Positions 1-8,078 of a stretch of 64,000 bases of DNA are shown here, piece after piece; the stretch's first letter is position 1; each line of letters begins with the position of its first letter. Position numbers and translations under genes: made by a program. The stretch covers positions 5,060,501 to 5,124,500 of the forward strand of contig NZ_CP140155.1 of assembly GCF_034479375.1 (NCBI RefSeq). The letters run 5' to 3'. This stretch comes from Rhodopseudomonas palustris. Lineage in GTDB: Bacteria > Pseudomonadota > Alphaproteobacteria > Rhizobiales > Xanthobacteraceae. The notes under the pieces are model-generated. The model was not told the DNA's origin, did no database searches, and saw nothing but the letters and a program-made list of their open reading frames with translations.

Positions 1-213
1 TGCAGCGACCACGGCCGCGCCGTCAACGCGCCCGACCCGGAATGGCCGTCGACGTTGCGCGGCATGGCGGCGGACATCTATCTGCGCTGGAAGGCGGAGC
101 TGCGGCCGCACGGCTTCACGCTGAACGCCCGCGTGGTGGATTTCCCCGACGGCCTCCCCGGCGATATCGGCCTGTATCTGAGCTGGGGCAAGCACGACGA
201 CGTCGCCCACTGA
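1..213 (+). CDS. C-terminal fragment of an unidentified protein
   Basis: Reading frame 1 is open from the first base of the window to a TGA at 211-213 and gives 70 residues with no start, so the gene begins upstream. The visible tail is Trp- and Asp-rich (it contains the stretches EWPSTLRGMAADIYLRW and LYLSWGKHDDVAH) and looks like ordinary coding sequence, not a shadow frame. No motif identifies a family. It is convergent with the membrane protein gene that follows on the other strand. The frame is well supported; the function is unknown. Confidence 0.6.
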   Translation, partial: CSDHGRAVNAPDPEWPSTLRGMAADIYLRWKAELRPHGFTLNARVVDFPDGLPGDIGLYLSWGKHDDVAH

Positions 214-277
214 CCCCCGGCATCGTGCATCGAGGCTGCTTGCGCGAAGGCGAGGGGGCGGACGCGCGTGACGGCGC

Positions 278-1087
278 TCAGATCTTCAGATTGCGATACA
301 CCGAGACTTCGCGCTCGCGCGCCAGCCGCGCGTCGTCGCCGGCGCGGATGCCGCGCCAGCCGTCGAAGAATACCACCAGCGTGGTGATCAATCCGGTGAT
401 CTTGCCGACCAGGAAACCGAACGGAAAGATCAGCCGCTCCGGCGGCAGAAGGAATTGCGAGCCGAGGAAGATCGTCGCGGCGTTGAAGAAGTACGCGCTG
501 CGGTACAGCGTCTGTTCCTTCCAGGCGCTGCGGGCATAGGGCTTCGAGCTCTTCTTCACCGCCTTGTTGTAGCGCGGGTTCGACAGCAGGCCCCAGAGCC
601 GCCGCTTCTTCGGCAGCGCGCGCGGGCCGGCGAGCAGGCTGCGAAAATTCTCGCGCATCTGCAGATGCGCCACCAGCGCCAGCAGCAGGTTGAGCGCGAC
701 CAGCGCCAGCTTCAGTTCGGGCAGCGACAGCAGCAGTTGCGCGGCGAGATCGACGAACAGCAGATGCGTGACCGCGTTCAGCACGAAGGCGGAGCGATGA
801 AACGCGGCGCGGTTGATGTTGCCGACCTTCTCGTCGATGAACGCCGCGCCCGGCTTGGTGGCGCCGAGCTGCAGCAGCGCCGCGCGCTGTTCGGCGCTCA
901 GCTCCCAGCTCTTGCCGAGTTCATCGATCGTCAGCGCCGGCGGTCCGCGCTTGATCCGGAACGTCGCCTTGGCCGACCAGCCGGAGATCCGCGCCAGCCA
1001 CCGCCGCGTGACGGCGAAACGCGAATGCGTGGCGGCGTCGACGAGAGGGTGCGGGTCTGGCTGCATCGGGTCCATCAGCGTGGTCAC
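278..1087 (-). CDS. Hypothetical membrane protein downstream of CHAD gene
   Basis: A 269-residue protein read from a GTG at 1087; an ATG at 1075 is an equally possible start. The first ~90 residues are soluble and charged. Two closely spaced hydrophobic segments follow (about residues 100-145), then a basic loop rich in Lys and Arg, then a second pair of hydrophobic segments (about 195-240) before a charged tail. This suggests four membrane helices with basic cytoplasmic loops. It starts 8 bases after the CHAD gene stops on the same strand, so the two are almost certainly cotranscribed. I do not recognise the family. Coding confidence is good; no function is assigned. Confidence 0.7.
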   Translation of the reverse strand: MTTLMDPMQPDPHPLVDAATHSRFAVTRRWLARISGWSAKATFRIKRGPPALTIDELGKSWELSAEQRAALLQLGATKPGAAFIDEKVGNINRAAFHRSAFVLNAVTHLLFVDLAAQLLLSLPELKLALVALNLLLALVAHLQMRENFRSLLAGPRALPKKRRLWGLLSNPRYNKAVKKSSKPYARSAWKEQTLYRSAYFFNAATIFLGSQFLLPPERLIFPFGFLVGKITGLITTLVVFFDGWRGIRAGDDARLAREREVSVYRNLKI

Positions 1088-1094
1088 CGGCTGC

Positions 1095-2081
1095 TCAATC
1101 AGCGAAAAGCGGCGAGTCCGCGAGCTTGGTCGCGGCCTTGACCGCAGCCTTCATCTGCTTGCGTGCGGCCTCGTCGTCGGCAGCCGCCAGATCCGGCGCC
1201 GCCGTGGCATCGGCCGTCGGGGTGCGCCGCGGCTGGTTCGCGGGGCGGCTCGCCAGCTCACGCTGCACCGCCGCATCGTTGAGGGCGCCGAGCGCGTCGA
1301 GCAGCTTTTTCAGGTGCTTGCGGAAGCGGGCGAGCCGCTTGCCGCTGTGGGGGCCGGTGAACAGGCTCTCGAAGAAGCCGGTTGCGTAGTAGAGCTTCTT
1401 GGCCGCGATCCGGACCCGGTGGCGCTGCTCGTCGTCCAGTTGGTCGAGCCGGTCGAGTTTCCGGATCAGCCGGTCGGCGCGGTGCGACAACACGTGCCTG
1501 GCGAATTTCTTCGCGGACTCCGGAACGTCCTTCGAAGCCTGGGCCCAGTTGCCGGCGTCGATCCAGGATTGCAGATCGTCGAGCAGCTTGTCGAAGCGCT
1601 TGCTGACGACCGTCCGGCTCGCGGTGTCGAACGCGCTGGTGCGGTCCGCAGCCACCCGCTTTCTGAACGCCGCGGATCCGACATCGCTGATGTCTCGCAG
1701 TTTCAGGTCCATCAGATGCAGGTCGCGCGCCGGTCCGAGCCGTCCGGTGAGCCACTTCATCTCGGTCTTGAGCCGTTCGGCCTCGGGGCCGTGGACGAGA
1801 TCGGCGAAGATCGCGATCGCGGCGCGCATCCGGCGCAGCGCGATCCGCATCTGATGCACGCCGACGGGATCGCGGTCCGACACCGGGGGCTGTTGCGCCG
1901 CCATCAACCCGACCAGCGTGCGGGCAACCGCCTTGAACGCATCGGTTGTACTGCTGTGCGACGCCAGAATGATCTCGTCCGACGATGCGCCCTTGCGCGC
2001 CGGCGTGAACGCGCGCTTCACGACCGCCTTGCGTCCCGCAACTCGCGGGGCGGTCACAACTTTTTTGGAAACTCGAGGCAT
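1095..2081 (-). CDS. CHAD domain-containing protein
   Basis: A 328-residue protein with a basic N-terminal tail (MPRVSKK...) followed by a CHAD domain, the conserved-histidine alpha-helical fold known to bind polyphosphate. Two histidine-bearing helices rich in Arg and Lys are visible: one around VHQMRIALRRMRAA and one around HRVRIAAKKLYYATGFF. There is no CYTH triphosphatase domain, so this is the stand-alone CHAD type; a polyphosphate-granule role is inference from the family. The frame stays open upstream to 2360, but that extension would overlap the small membrane gene next door and has low-complexity composition, so the ATG at 2081 is preferred. It is followed directly by a membrane protein gene. 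Confidence 0.82.
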   Translation of the reverse strand: MPRVSKKVVTAPRVAGRKAVVKRAFTPARKGASSDEIILASHSSTTDAFKAVARTLVGLMAAQQPPVSDRDPVGVHQMRIALRRMRAAIAIFADLVHGPEAERLKTEMKWLTGRLGPARDLHLMDLKLRDISDVGSAAFRKRVAADRTSAFDTASRTVVSKRFDKLLDDLQSWIDAGNWAQASKDVPESAKKFARHVLSHRADRLIRKLDRLDQLDDEQRHRVRIAAKKLYYATGFFESLFTGPHSGKRLARFRKHLKKLLDALGALNDAAVQRELASRPANQPRRTPTADATAAPDLAAADDEAARKQMKAAVKAATKLADSPLFAD

Positions 2082-2203
2082 TGCGTCCCGCAGCGGCGTC
2101 CATCCGCCGACGACACTGTAGCAGCTTTCAGGCCGAAATGGGCCCCGCTGCCGATGCGGCGCTGCCGTGAAAAAACGTCGCGCGGGCGCGCCGCACGTCG
2201 GGG

Positions 2204-2470
2204 TCACGCGCGCTTCAGAACCTCCAGCGGATAGCCGATCAGCTTCGCCACGGCGAAGGCGATCGCCATGCCGATCAGCGCGCCGACCGCCTGCCCGCCG
2301 TAGAACCACGCGAGCGAATCCGGATCGGGATTGATCCGCACGGCAAAATCGAGACACCACAGGATGGCGACGATGCCGACCACCATCACGATGAAGAGCT
2401 GCATGCGTTGCACCGCGGCCTCGATCCGGGCCATCCGCGCTTCGACATGCTTGTCCGGGACCGTCGTCAT
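2204..2470 (-). CDS. Small two-helix membrane protein
   Basis: An 88-residue protein from the ATG at 2470, which has a GAGGA-type ribosome site about six bases upstream; a TTG at 2491 would add seven residues. A short charged amphipathic N-terminus (VEARMARIEAAVQRM) is followed by two hydrophobic helices (about residues 25-45 and 57-80) separated by an acidic loop. The family is not recognised. It lies 122 bases upstream of the CHAD gene on the same strand and could share its transcript. Its upstream side faces the divergent oxidoreductase operon across a 260-base regulatory gap. Confidence 0.6.
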   Translation of the reverse strand: MTTVPDKHVEARMARIEAAVQRMQLFIVMVVGIVAILWCLDFAVRINPDPDSLAWFYGGQAVGALIGMAIAFAVAKLIGYPLEVLKRA

Positions 2471-2563
2471 TCCGTCCTCACTGTCAGTCAAGACTGCAAC
2501 CGATTAGCAGTCGTATTGCGATTTGTTCTTGCGTAGCTGTAGTTCTCGTTGCGCCGCACCGAA

Positions 2564-2651
2564 TTGACTCAGCACAAAATTTCGCACTGCGATGATTAGT
2601 GTGCGGACTTAGTGATGATCATGATCGCGACCTCCGTTGACTTAGCGCAAA
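2564..2651. promoter_or_regulatory. Pair of near-identical 15-base repeats upstream of ior operon
   Basis: TTGACTCAGCACAAA at 2564-2578 and TTGACTTAGCGCAAA at 2637-2651 differ at two positions and lie 73 bases apart, close to seven helical turns. Each has the TTG-N8-CAA outline of a degenerate CRP/FNR-family site. Both lie in the gap between the divergent membrane-protein gene and the oxidoreductase operon, so they may bind an activator of that operon. The second copy also supplies a TTGACT hexamer that could serve as a -35 box. This is inference from position and repetition only. Confidence 0.35.
2617..2626. promoter_or_regulatory. 10-base perfect palindrome GATCATGATC
   Basis: A perfect inverted repeat, flanked by TGAT on the left, lies between the two TTGACT repeats and about 105 bases before the iorA start. 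It could be a short operator core; its length makes chance occurrence possible. Confidence 0.25.
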
Positions 2652-2730
2652 TACGAAGGAAGGTAAATTTGGGAAACAGACCCCCTTAAAGCTGATCGCC
2701 GGCACGGCGTGCGCTTGGGGGGAGCTGGTT

Positions 2731-4554
2731 ATGCACACACCTTGGCAAGCCGCGACGGCGCTGAAAAGCGACGCCAAAGAGCTGCGTCCGCTGACCGGCA
2801 ACGAAGCGATCGCGCGCGCCGCCTGGGAGGCGGGGGTGCGTGTCGCCGCCGCCTATCCCGGCACGCCGAGCACCGAAATTCTCGAAAGCCTCGGGACCTA
2901 TCCGGCCGAGGATCTGCACGCGCAATGGTCGACCAACGAGAAGGTCGCGCTCGACGTCGCGATCGGCGCGTCGTTCACGGGCAGTCGCGCGCTGTGCGCG
3001 ATGAAGCATGTCGGCCTCAACGTCGCCGCCGACGCGCTGATGTCGTTCGCCTATATCGGCGTCAATGGCGGACTGGTGCTGATCGTCTGCGACGATCCGG
3101 GCATCCATTCGTCGCAGAACGAGCAGGACAGCCGGATCTACGCGCAGCTTGCGACCCTGCCGGTGCTGGAGCCGAGCGACGCGCAGGAGGCCTACGAATT
3201 CACCAAGCTGGCCTTCGACATTTCCGAAGAGTTCGACACGCCGGTGATCGTGCGCAGCACCACGCGGCTGTCGCATACCCGCAGCACCGTGTCGGTCGGC
3301 CTGCGCTGCGAAATGCCACCGCGCGTTTTCCTCGACCAGCCGTCGAAGAACGTGATGATCCCGGCCCACGCCCGCGCCCGCCATCTGGTGGTGCTGGAGC
3401 GCGAGGCCAAGCTGAAGGACTACTTCGCGGCCTCGGCGATCACCCAATGGGAGGCCGGCGACCGCAGTTTCGGCATCGTCACCGCCGGCACCTGCTATCC
3501 CTATGTGCGCGAGGTGCTGCCCAGCGCCACCGTGCTGAAGCTCGGCGCGTCCTGGCCGCTGCCGGAACAATTGCTGCGCGACTTCTGCGCCTCGGTCGAC
3601 CGCGTTTTCGTGGTCGAGGAGCTGGAGCCGGTGATCGAAAAGGAGATCGCCGCGCTCGGCATCAAGGTCGAGGGCAAGCGCTTCTTCCCGCGCGCCGGCG
3701 AGTTCTCGCCCGAAGTGGTGCGCGGCGGACTGGTGCAGGCCGGCATCCTGCCGGCGCCGCCGTCGCTCAATGCCTGGGTGCCTGAGCCGATCGTGCGCCC
3801 GCCGGTGCTGTGCGCCGGCTGCCCGCACACGTCGAGCTTCATGGCGGTGCGCGCCTCCGGCGCCCGCGTCGCCGGCGACATCGGCTGCTACACGCTGGCG
3901 GTGCTCGATCCCTTGCGCGGCATCGACACCTGCGTGTCGATGGGCTCGTCGATCGGCAATGCCGTCGGCATGGCCAAGGCCGGCGAGGCCAAGCCGATCG
4001 TCGCCACCATCGGCGACTCGACGTTCCTGCATGCCGGCATTCCGGCGCTGATCGACGCGGTCTACAATCAGGCCAATATCGCCGTGATGCTGCTCGACAA
4101 CCACATCACGGCGATGACCGGCGGCCAGGAGCATCCCGGCACGGGCAAGACCCTGCGCGGGGATCCGGCGCCGCAGATCAACTACGAGGCGCTGATCCGC
4201 GCCTGCGGCGTGCAATGGGTCAAGACGGTCGACAGCTACGATCTCGCCGCGACGCATCAGGCGCTGCGCGAGGCGATCAACTACCGCGGCGTCGCGGTGC
4301 TGATCTCGAACCGGCCCTGCGTGCTCGATCCGATCAAGATCAAGGGCCCGCCGCTGGAGATCAATGCCAGCGAGTGCACCGCCTGCCAGTCCTGCATGAA
4401 TCTCGGCTGCCCGGCGCTGACCTGGAGCGACGAATGGTTCGAGGGCCGGCACCGGGTCAAGATCGATCCGGCGCTGTGCATCGGCTGCACGCTGTGCGCC
4501 CAGGTCTGCACCATCGACTGCATCAAGATCGCGAGCCCGGCGGTGACGTCATGA
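2731..4554 (+). CDS. iorA: Indolepyruvate (arylpyruvate) ferredoxin oxidoreductase, alpha subunit
   Basis: A 607-residue protein of normal IorA length. It should decarboxylate arylpyruvates with CoA and ferredoxin to give arylacetyl-CoA. The N-terminal pyrimidine-binding domain carries AAYPGTPSTEILE (about residues 39-51). A CAGCPHTSSF motif (about 363-372) opens the thiamine-diphosphate domain, which has GDST...N (about 428-455). The C-terminus has two cysteine clusters (CTACQSC... and CIGCTLCAQVC) for two [4Fe-4S] centres. A strong GGGGGGAG ribosome site precedes the ATG. Its stop overlaps the iorB start by four bases (ATGA), implying translational coupling. Aromatic 2-oxoacids are the expected substrates by family and by the neighbouring paaK; the exact substrate is not proven. 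Confidence 0.9.
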   Translation: MHTPWQAATALKSDAKELRPLTGNEAIARAAWEAGVRVAAAYPGTPSTEILESLGTYPAEDLHAQWSTNEKVALDVAIGASFTGSRALCAMKHVGLNVAADALMSFAYIGVNGGLVLIVCDDPGIHSSQNEQDSRIYAQLATLPVLEPSDAQEAYEFTKLAFDISEEFDTPVIVRSTTRLSHTRSTVSVGLRCEMPPRVFLDQPSKNVMIPAHARARHLVVLEREAKLKDYFAASAITQWEAGDRSFGIVTAGTCYPYVREVLPSATVLKLGASWPLPEQLLRDFCASVDRVFVVEELEPVIEKEIAALGIKVEGKRFFPRAGEFSPEVVRGGLVQAGILPAPPSLNAWVPEPIVRPPVLCAGCPHTSSFMAVRASGARVAGDIGCYTLAVLDPLRGIDTCVSMGSSIGNAVGMAKAGEAKPIVATIGDSTFLHAGIPALIDAVYNQANIAVMLLDNHITAMTGGQEHPGTGKTLRGDPAPQINYEALIRACGVQWVKTVDSYDLAATHQALREAINYRGVAVLISNRPCVLDPIKIKGPPLEINASECTACQSCMNLGCPALTWSDEWFEGRHRVKIDPALCIGCTLCAQVCTIDCIKIASPAVTS

Positions 4555-5495
4555 ACGAGCAGAGCAAGGTCGCCGTGAATGCGGACAGCGAGCCGGTCGC
4601 GTTCAACGCGGCGCTGGCCGAGCCGTTCAACGTGCTGATCGTCGGTGTCGGCGGGCAGGGCGTGATCATGGTGTCGAAGGTGCTGGCCGCGTTGGCGCAG
4701 GCGCACGGCTTCGAGGTCAAGCAGAGCGAAGTGCACGGCATGGCCAAGCGCGGCGGCGCGGTGTTCAGCCACGTCCGCTTCGGGCCGAAAGTGTGGTCGC
4801 CGACGATCGCCAAAGGCGAGGCCGACGTGCTGATCGCGCTGGAGTGGGCCGAGGGCCTGCGCTGGCTGCCGCATCTGAAGCGCGAGACCGGCGTGTTCAT
4901 CTGCGACACCAAGCGCATCGTGCCGCCCTTCGCCTGCCTCAACCGCCGGCTGGGCGCGCCGCTGCGTTACTCCACCGAGACCGCCGAGCAGGTCTCGGCC
5001 TATGTCTCCGAGGCCTATGCGATCGACGCGACCCGGATGGCCGAAGAGCTCGGTAACGACCGCGCCGCCAATGTCGTGTTGCTCGGCGCGCTGTCGACCG
5101 TGCTCGAATTCGCGCTGCCCGAGTGGGAGAAGACGGTCACCAGCTTCGTGCCGAAGAAGACCATCGCGGTGAACAGCGCCGCGTTCGAACTCGGCCGCAA
5201 CTGGATCGCCGAGGCCAAGACCGCGCCGCCGGCCGGCGATGACGCGACGAGGCCTGCGCCTGTGCACGCGCATTATGCGGCGCGGCTCGAGATCACCGAC
5301 GCGTGGTGCAAGAGCTGCGAGATCTGCGTCAAGCTCTGCCCCGAGCGGTGTCTGACGCTGAACGCCGACCGCATCGTTGAAATGACCGCGCCGGAAAAAT
5401 GCACCGGGTGTCGTCTCTGTGAATGGCTGTGCCCGGATTTTGCCATCCGCGTCCATCTCGACACCGAAGCTGCCGTGATGGAGGCCGCGCGATGA
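4551..5495 (+). CDS. iorB: IorB-type gamma domain fused to a 2[4Fe-4S] ferredoxin domain
   Basis: A 314-residue protein. Residues ~25-215 are the 2-oxoacid:acceptor oxidoreductase gamma fold (VGVGGQGVIMVSKVLA near the start, then EVHGMAKRGGAV), the partner of IorA. A short Pro/Ala linker leads to a C-terminal ferredoxin domain (~245-305) with two CxxCxxC clusters, WCKSCEICVKLCP and CTGCRLCEWLCP, very like the separate delta (PorD/KorD) subunit of other oxidoreductases. Ordinary IorB is about 200 residues and lacks this domain. The operon has no separate ferredoxin subunit, so this fusion may serve both IorAB and the KorABC set that follows. Its stop overlaps the next start (GATGA). Confidence 0.88.
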   Translation: MNEQSKVAVNADSEPVAFNAALAEPFNVLIVGVGGQGVIMVSKVLAALAQAHGFEVKQSEVHGMAKRGGAVFSHVRFGPKVWSPTIAKGEADVLIALEWAEGLRWLPHLKRETGVFICDTKRIVPPFACLNRRLGAPLRYSTETAEQVSAYVSEAYAIDATRMAEELGNDRAANVVLLGALSTVLEFALPEWEKTVTSFVPKKTIAVNSAAFELGRNWIAEAKTAPPAGDDATRPAPVHAHYAARLEITDAWCKSCEICVKLCPERCLTLNADRIVEMTAPEKCTGCRLCEWLCPDFAIRVHLDTEAAVMEAAR

Positions 5496-6652
5496 ACGCG
5501 ATCGATCGCTCGCACGCCAGGTCCGCCGCCAAGCTGCTGTCCGGCAACGCCGCCTGTGCCCAGGGCGCGATCGACGCCGGCTGCAGCTTCTTCGCCGGCT
5601 ATCCGATCACGCCGTCCTCCGAGATCGCCGAGCGGCTGTCGGTGCTGCTGCCGAAGGCCGGCGGCGTGTTCGTGCAGATGGAAGACGAGATCGCCGCGAT
5701 GGCCGCGGTGATCGGCGCCTCGATGGGCGGCGTCAAGGCGCTGACCGCGACCTCGGGCCCCGGCTTCTCGCTGAAGCAGGAGAACATCGGCTACGCGGCC
5801 GGCGCGGAAATTCCCTGCGTCATCGTCAACGTGATGCGCGGCGGCCCCTCGACCGGCATGCCGACGCGGCCATCGCAGGCCGATATCTTCCAGACCCGCT
5901 ACGGCAGCCATGGCGACTATCCGATCATCGTGCTGGCGCCGGCCTCGGCGCGTGAGATCTACGACGAGACCATCCGCGCCTTCGACCTCGCCGAGATCTG
6001 CCGCACGCCAGTCGTGCTGCTGTACGACCAGGTGATCGCGCAGTCGTCGGAAACGGTGGCGCTCGGCGGCCGTCCGCCGGTGCACGCCACGCGCAAATGG
6101 GCGAGCGGCCCGCGCGACAGCTACAAGCCCTACGCGGCCGGCGACGATGGGGTGCCGCCGATGCCGCGCCCCGGCGACGGCTATCGCACGCACACGACGG
6201 GCCTGACGCACAGCGAGAGCGGCTTTCCGAGCCAGGACCCGGAAACGGTGACGCGCAATCTCGGCCGGCTGTATGCCAAGCTCGAGAAGCATCGCGACCT
6301 GATCGACAGTTATGAGGCGGTGCGCTGCGAGGATGCGGACGTGGTGATCGTCGCGATCGGCATCAGCGCCCGCGCCGCGCGCCGCGCGGTCGATGCCTGC
6401 CGCGCTGACGGCCACAAGGTCGGTCTGTTCCGCCCGATCACGCTGTGGCCGTTCCCGGAGATCGCGCTGCGCGAGGCGACCAAGACCGCCAAGGCGATCC
6501 TGGTGCCCGAGCTCAACATCGGCCAGCTCCGGCTCGAAATCGAACGCCAGCTCCGCGATCGCCGCGTCGAAGGCCTGCATCTGATCAGCGGCGAGCCGAT
6601 CACGCCGGCGCAGATCGCAGCCGCCGCCACCAAACTCGCCACGGGGGTCTGA
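5492..6652 (+). CDS. korA: 2-oxoacid:ferredoxin oxidoreductase alpha subunit (KorA/PorA type)
   Basis: A 386-residue subunit from the ATG at 5492, which overlaps the iorB stop; the open frame runs further upstream but only inside iorB. It carries the pyrimidine-binding domain signature AGYPITPSSEIAE and the downstream EDEIAAMAAVIGASMGG and SGPGFSLKQENIG motifs, then a C-terminal transketolase-like domain with FRPITLWPFP. With KorB and KorC it should oxidise a 2-oxoacid to acyl-CoA. 2-Oxoglutarate is the default family substrate. In this aromatic context phenylglyoxylate to benzoyl-CoA, as in the Azoarcus Pad system, is an attractive alternative but is inference. Confidence 0.85.
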   Translation: MNAIDRSHARSAAKLLSGNAACAQGAIDAGCSFFAGYPITPSSEIAERLSVLLPKAGGVFVQMEDEIAAMAAVIGASMGGVKALTATSGPGFSLKQENIGYAAGAEIPCVIVNVMRGGPSTGMPTRPSQADIFQTRYGSHGDYPIIVLAPASAREIYDETIRAFDLAEICRTPVVLLYDQVIAQSSETVALGGRPPVHATRKWASGPRDSYKPYAAGDDGVPPMPRPGDGYRTHTTGLTHSESGFPSQDPETVTRNLGRLYAKLEKHRDLIDSYEAVRCEDADVVIVAIGISARAARRAVDACRADGHKVGLFRPITLWPFPEIALREATKTAKAILVPELNIGQLRLEIERQLRDRRVEGLHLISGEPITPAQIAAAATKLATGV

Positions 6653-6653
6653 A

Positions 6654-7484
6654 ATGTTCCGCGACGCGCCGCATTTCGACGTCCGCGATTATCTCCGCAA
6701 GGAGATGATGCCGCATTTCCTCTGCCCCGGCTGCGGCCACGGCATGGCGCTGCGCGCGCTGCTCTGGGCGCTGCACGAATTGAAGATCGACCGCGACAGA
6801 CTCGCGGTGGTGTCGGGCATCGGCTGCGCCGGGCGGCTGTCGGCCTACATCGACGCCAACACGTTTCACACCACCCACGGCCGGCCGTTGGCCTACGCCA
6901 CCGGCCTCGCGCTGGCGCGGCCGGACCTGCATGTCGTGGTGATCACCGGCGACGGCGATTGCCTGGCGATCGGCGGCAATCATCTGATCCACGCCTGCCG
7001 GCGCAATCTCAAGCTGACCTGCCTGATGCTCAACAACGAGATCTACGGCATGACCGGCGGCCAGGTGTCGCCGACGACGTCGGAGACGCGGCTCACCACC
7101 ACCACGCCGCACGGCAACAGCGAGCCGAATTTCGATGCCTGCGCGCTGGCGACCGCCGCCGGCGCCGGCTTCGTCGGCCGCGAAGTGACGCGCCACGTGC
7201 CGAAGCTGAAGGAACTGATCAAAGACGGGCTGCAGCATCCCGGCTTCGCCTTCATCGAGGTGCTGTCGGATTGCACCGAAGTCTACGGACGCAAGAACGA
7301 CATGGGCTCGTCGTCCGAAATGGTGCTGCGGCAGAAGAGCGAGATGCGCCCCTCGGCCTATCGCGACAGCGTCGACGAACCGTTCCGCTCGACCGATCTG
7401 CCGACCGGCATTCTCACCCGCAACACCCGGCCGGAATACGGCGCGGCGTTGCGCGCCGCCGCCGCCGCGCGTGCGGCCAAGTAA
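6654..7484 (+). CDS. korB: 2-oxoacid:ferredoxin oxidoreductase beta subunit (KorB type)
   Basis: A 276-residue thiamine-diphosphate-binding subunit. It shows the CPGCGHG motif (about residues 24-30), SGIGCAGR (about 55-62), and the TDP/Mg motif GDGDCLAIGGNHL with the downstream NN (about 100-130), then EIYGMTGGQVSPTT. Family members of this size take up the cofactor and hand electrons to a ferredoxin-type subunit. It starts one base after the korA stop, so the three subunits are made stoichiometrically. No iron-sulfur cluster motif of the PorB C-terminal type is present; electron exit probably depends on the ferredoxin domain fused to IorB. Confidence 0.87.
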   Translation: MFRDAPHFDVRDYLRKEMMPHFLCPGCGHGMALRALLWALHELKIDRDRLAVVSGIGCAGRLSAYIDANTFHTTHGRPLAYATGLALARPDLHVVVITGDGDCLAIGGNHLIHACRRNLKLTCLMLNNEIYGMTGGQVSPTTSETRLTTTTPHGNSEPNFDACALATAAGAGFVGREVTRHVPKLKELIKDGLQHPGFAFIEVLSDCTEVYGRKNDMGSSSEMVLRQKSEMRPSAYRDSVDEPFRSTDLPTGILTRNTRPEYGAALRAAAAARAAK

Positions 7485-7497
7485 CAGGAGCGAGACG

Positions 7498-8055
7498 ATG
7501 CCGAAATCCCGGATCGAACTGCGCTTCGGTGGCACCGGTGGGCAGGGGCTGGTGCTCAGCGCCAAGCTGTTGGCCGACGCGCTGGCGCTGGAAGGCCGCC
7601 ACGTCGCGCAGTCGCAGACCTACGAGCCGACCTCGCGCGGCGGCTTCTGCAACGCCGACCTGGTCGTCGCCCACGGCGAGGTCGACTATCCGCTGCCGAT
7701 CGCCTTCGATTATCTGGTGCTGCTCGACAAGATCGCCATCAAGCCGTCCTGGCCGCGGCTGAAAGCCGGCGCGCTGGTGATCGCCGATACGAGGCTGTGC
7801 CCGGAGCTGCCGGACGGCGACGTCCAGCCGCATCGCCTGCCGCTCAGCCGCACTGCGATCGAACTCGGCAGCGAACGCGTCACCAACATCGTCGCGCTCG
7901 GCGTGCTGATCGAACTGACCGGGCTGTGCAAGCACAAATCGGTCGAGCAGGTGGTGCGCGCGAGTTCGCCCCGCGGCTTTCTCGATCTCAACATGGACGC
8001 GCTGGCAGCCGGCTACGACCTCGCCAAGGCGCCGGTGGTCGCGGCGGCCTCCTGA
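7498..8055 (+). CDS. korC: 2-oxoacid:ferredoxin oxidoreductase gamma subunit (KorC type)
   Basis: A 185-residue subunit starting at the ATG at 7498 with AGGAG eight bases upstream. It has the gamma-fold nucleotide-like loop [16 protein letters not shown] at residues ~10-25 and the [11 protein letters not shown] motif that corresponds to the EVHGMAKRGG stretch of IorB. It completes a KorABC set with the two preceding genes. The product is soluble and expected to sit in the cytoplasmic oxidoreductase complex. The gap to paaK is 23 bases, so it remains in the same operon. Confidence 0.85.
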   Translation: MPKSRIELRFGGTGGQGLVLSAKLLADALALEGRHVAQSQTYEPTSRGGFCNADLVVAHGEVDYPLPIAFDYLVLLDKIAIKPSWPRLKAGALVIADTRLCPELPDGDVQPHRLPLSRTAIELGSERVTNIVALGVLIELTGLCKHKSVEQVVRASSPRGFLDLNMDALAAGYDLAKAPVVAAAS

Positions 8056-8078
8056 TTTTCAGACAAAGGATCGTTTTG

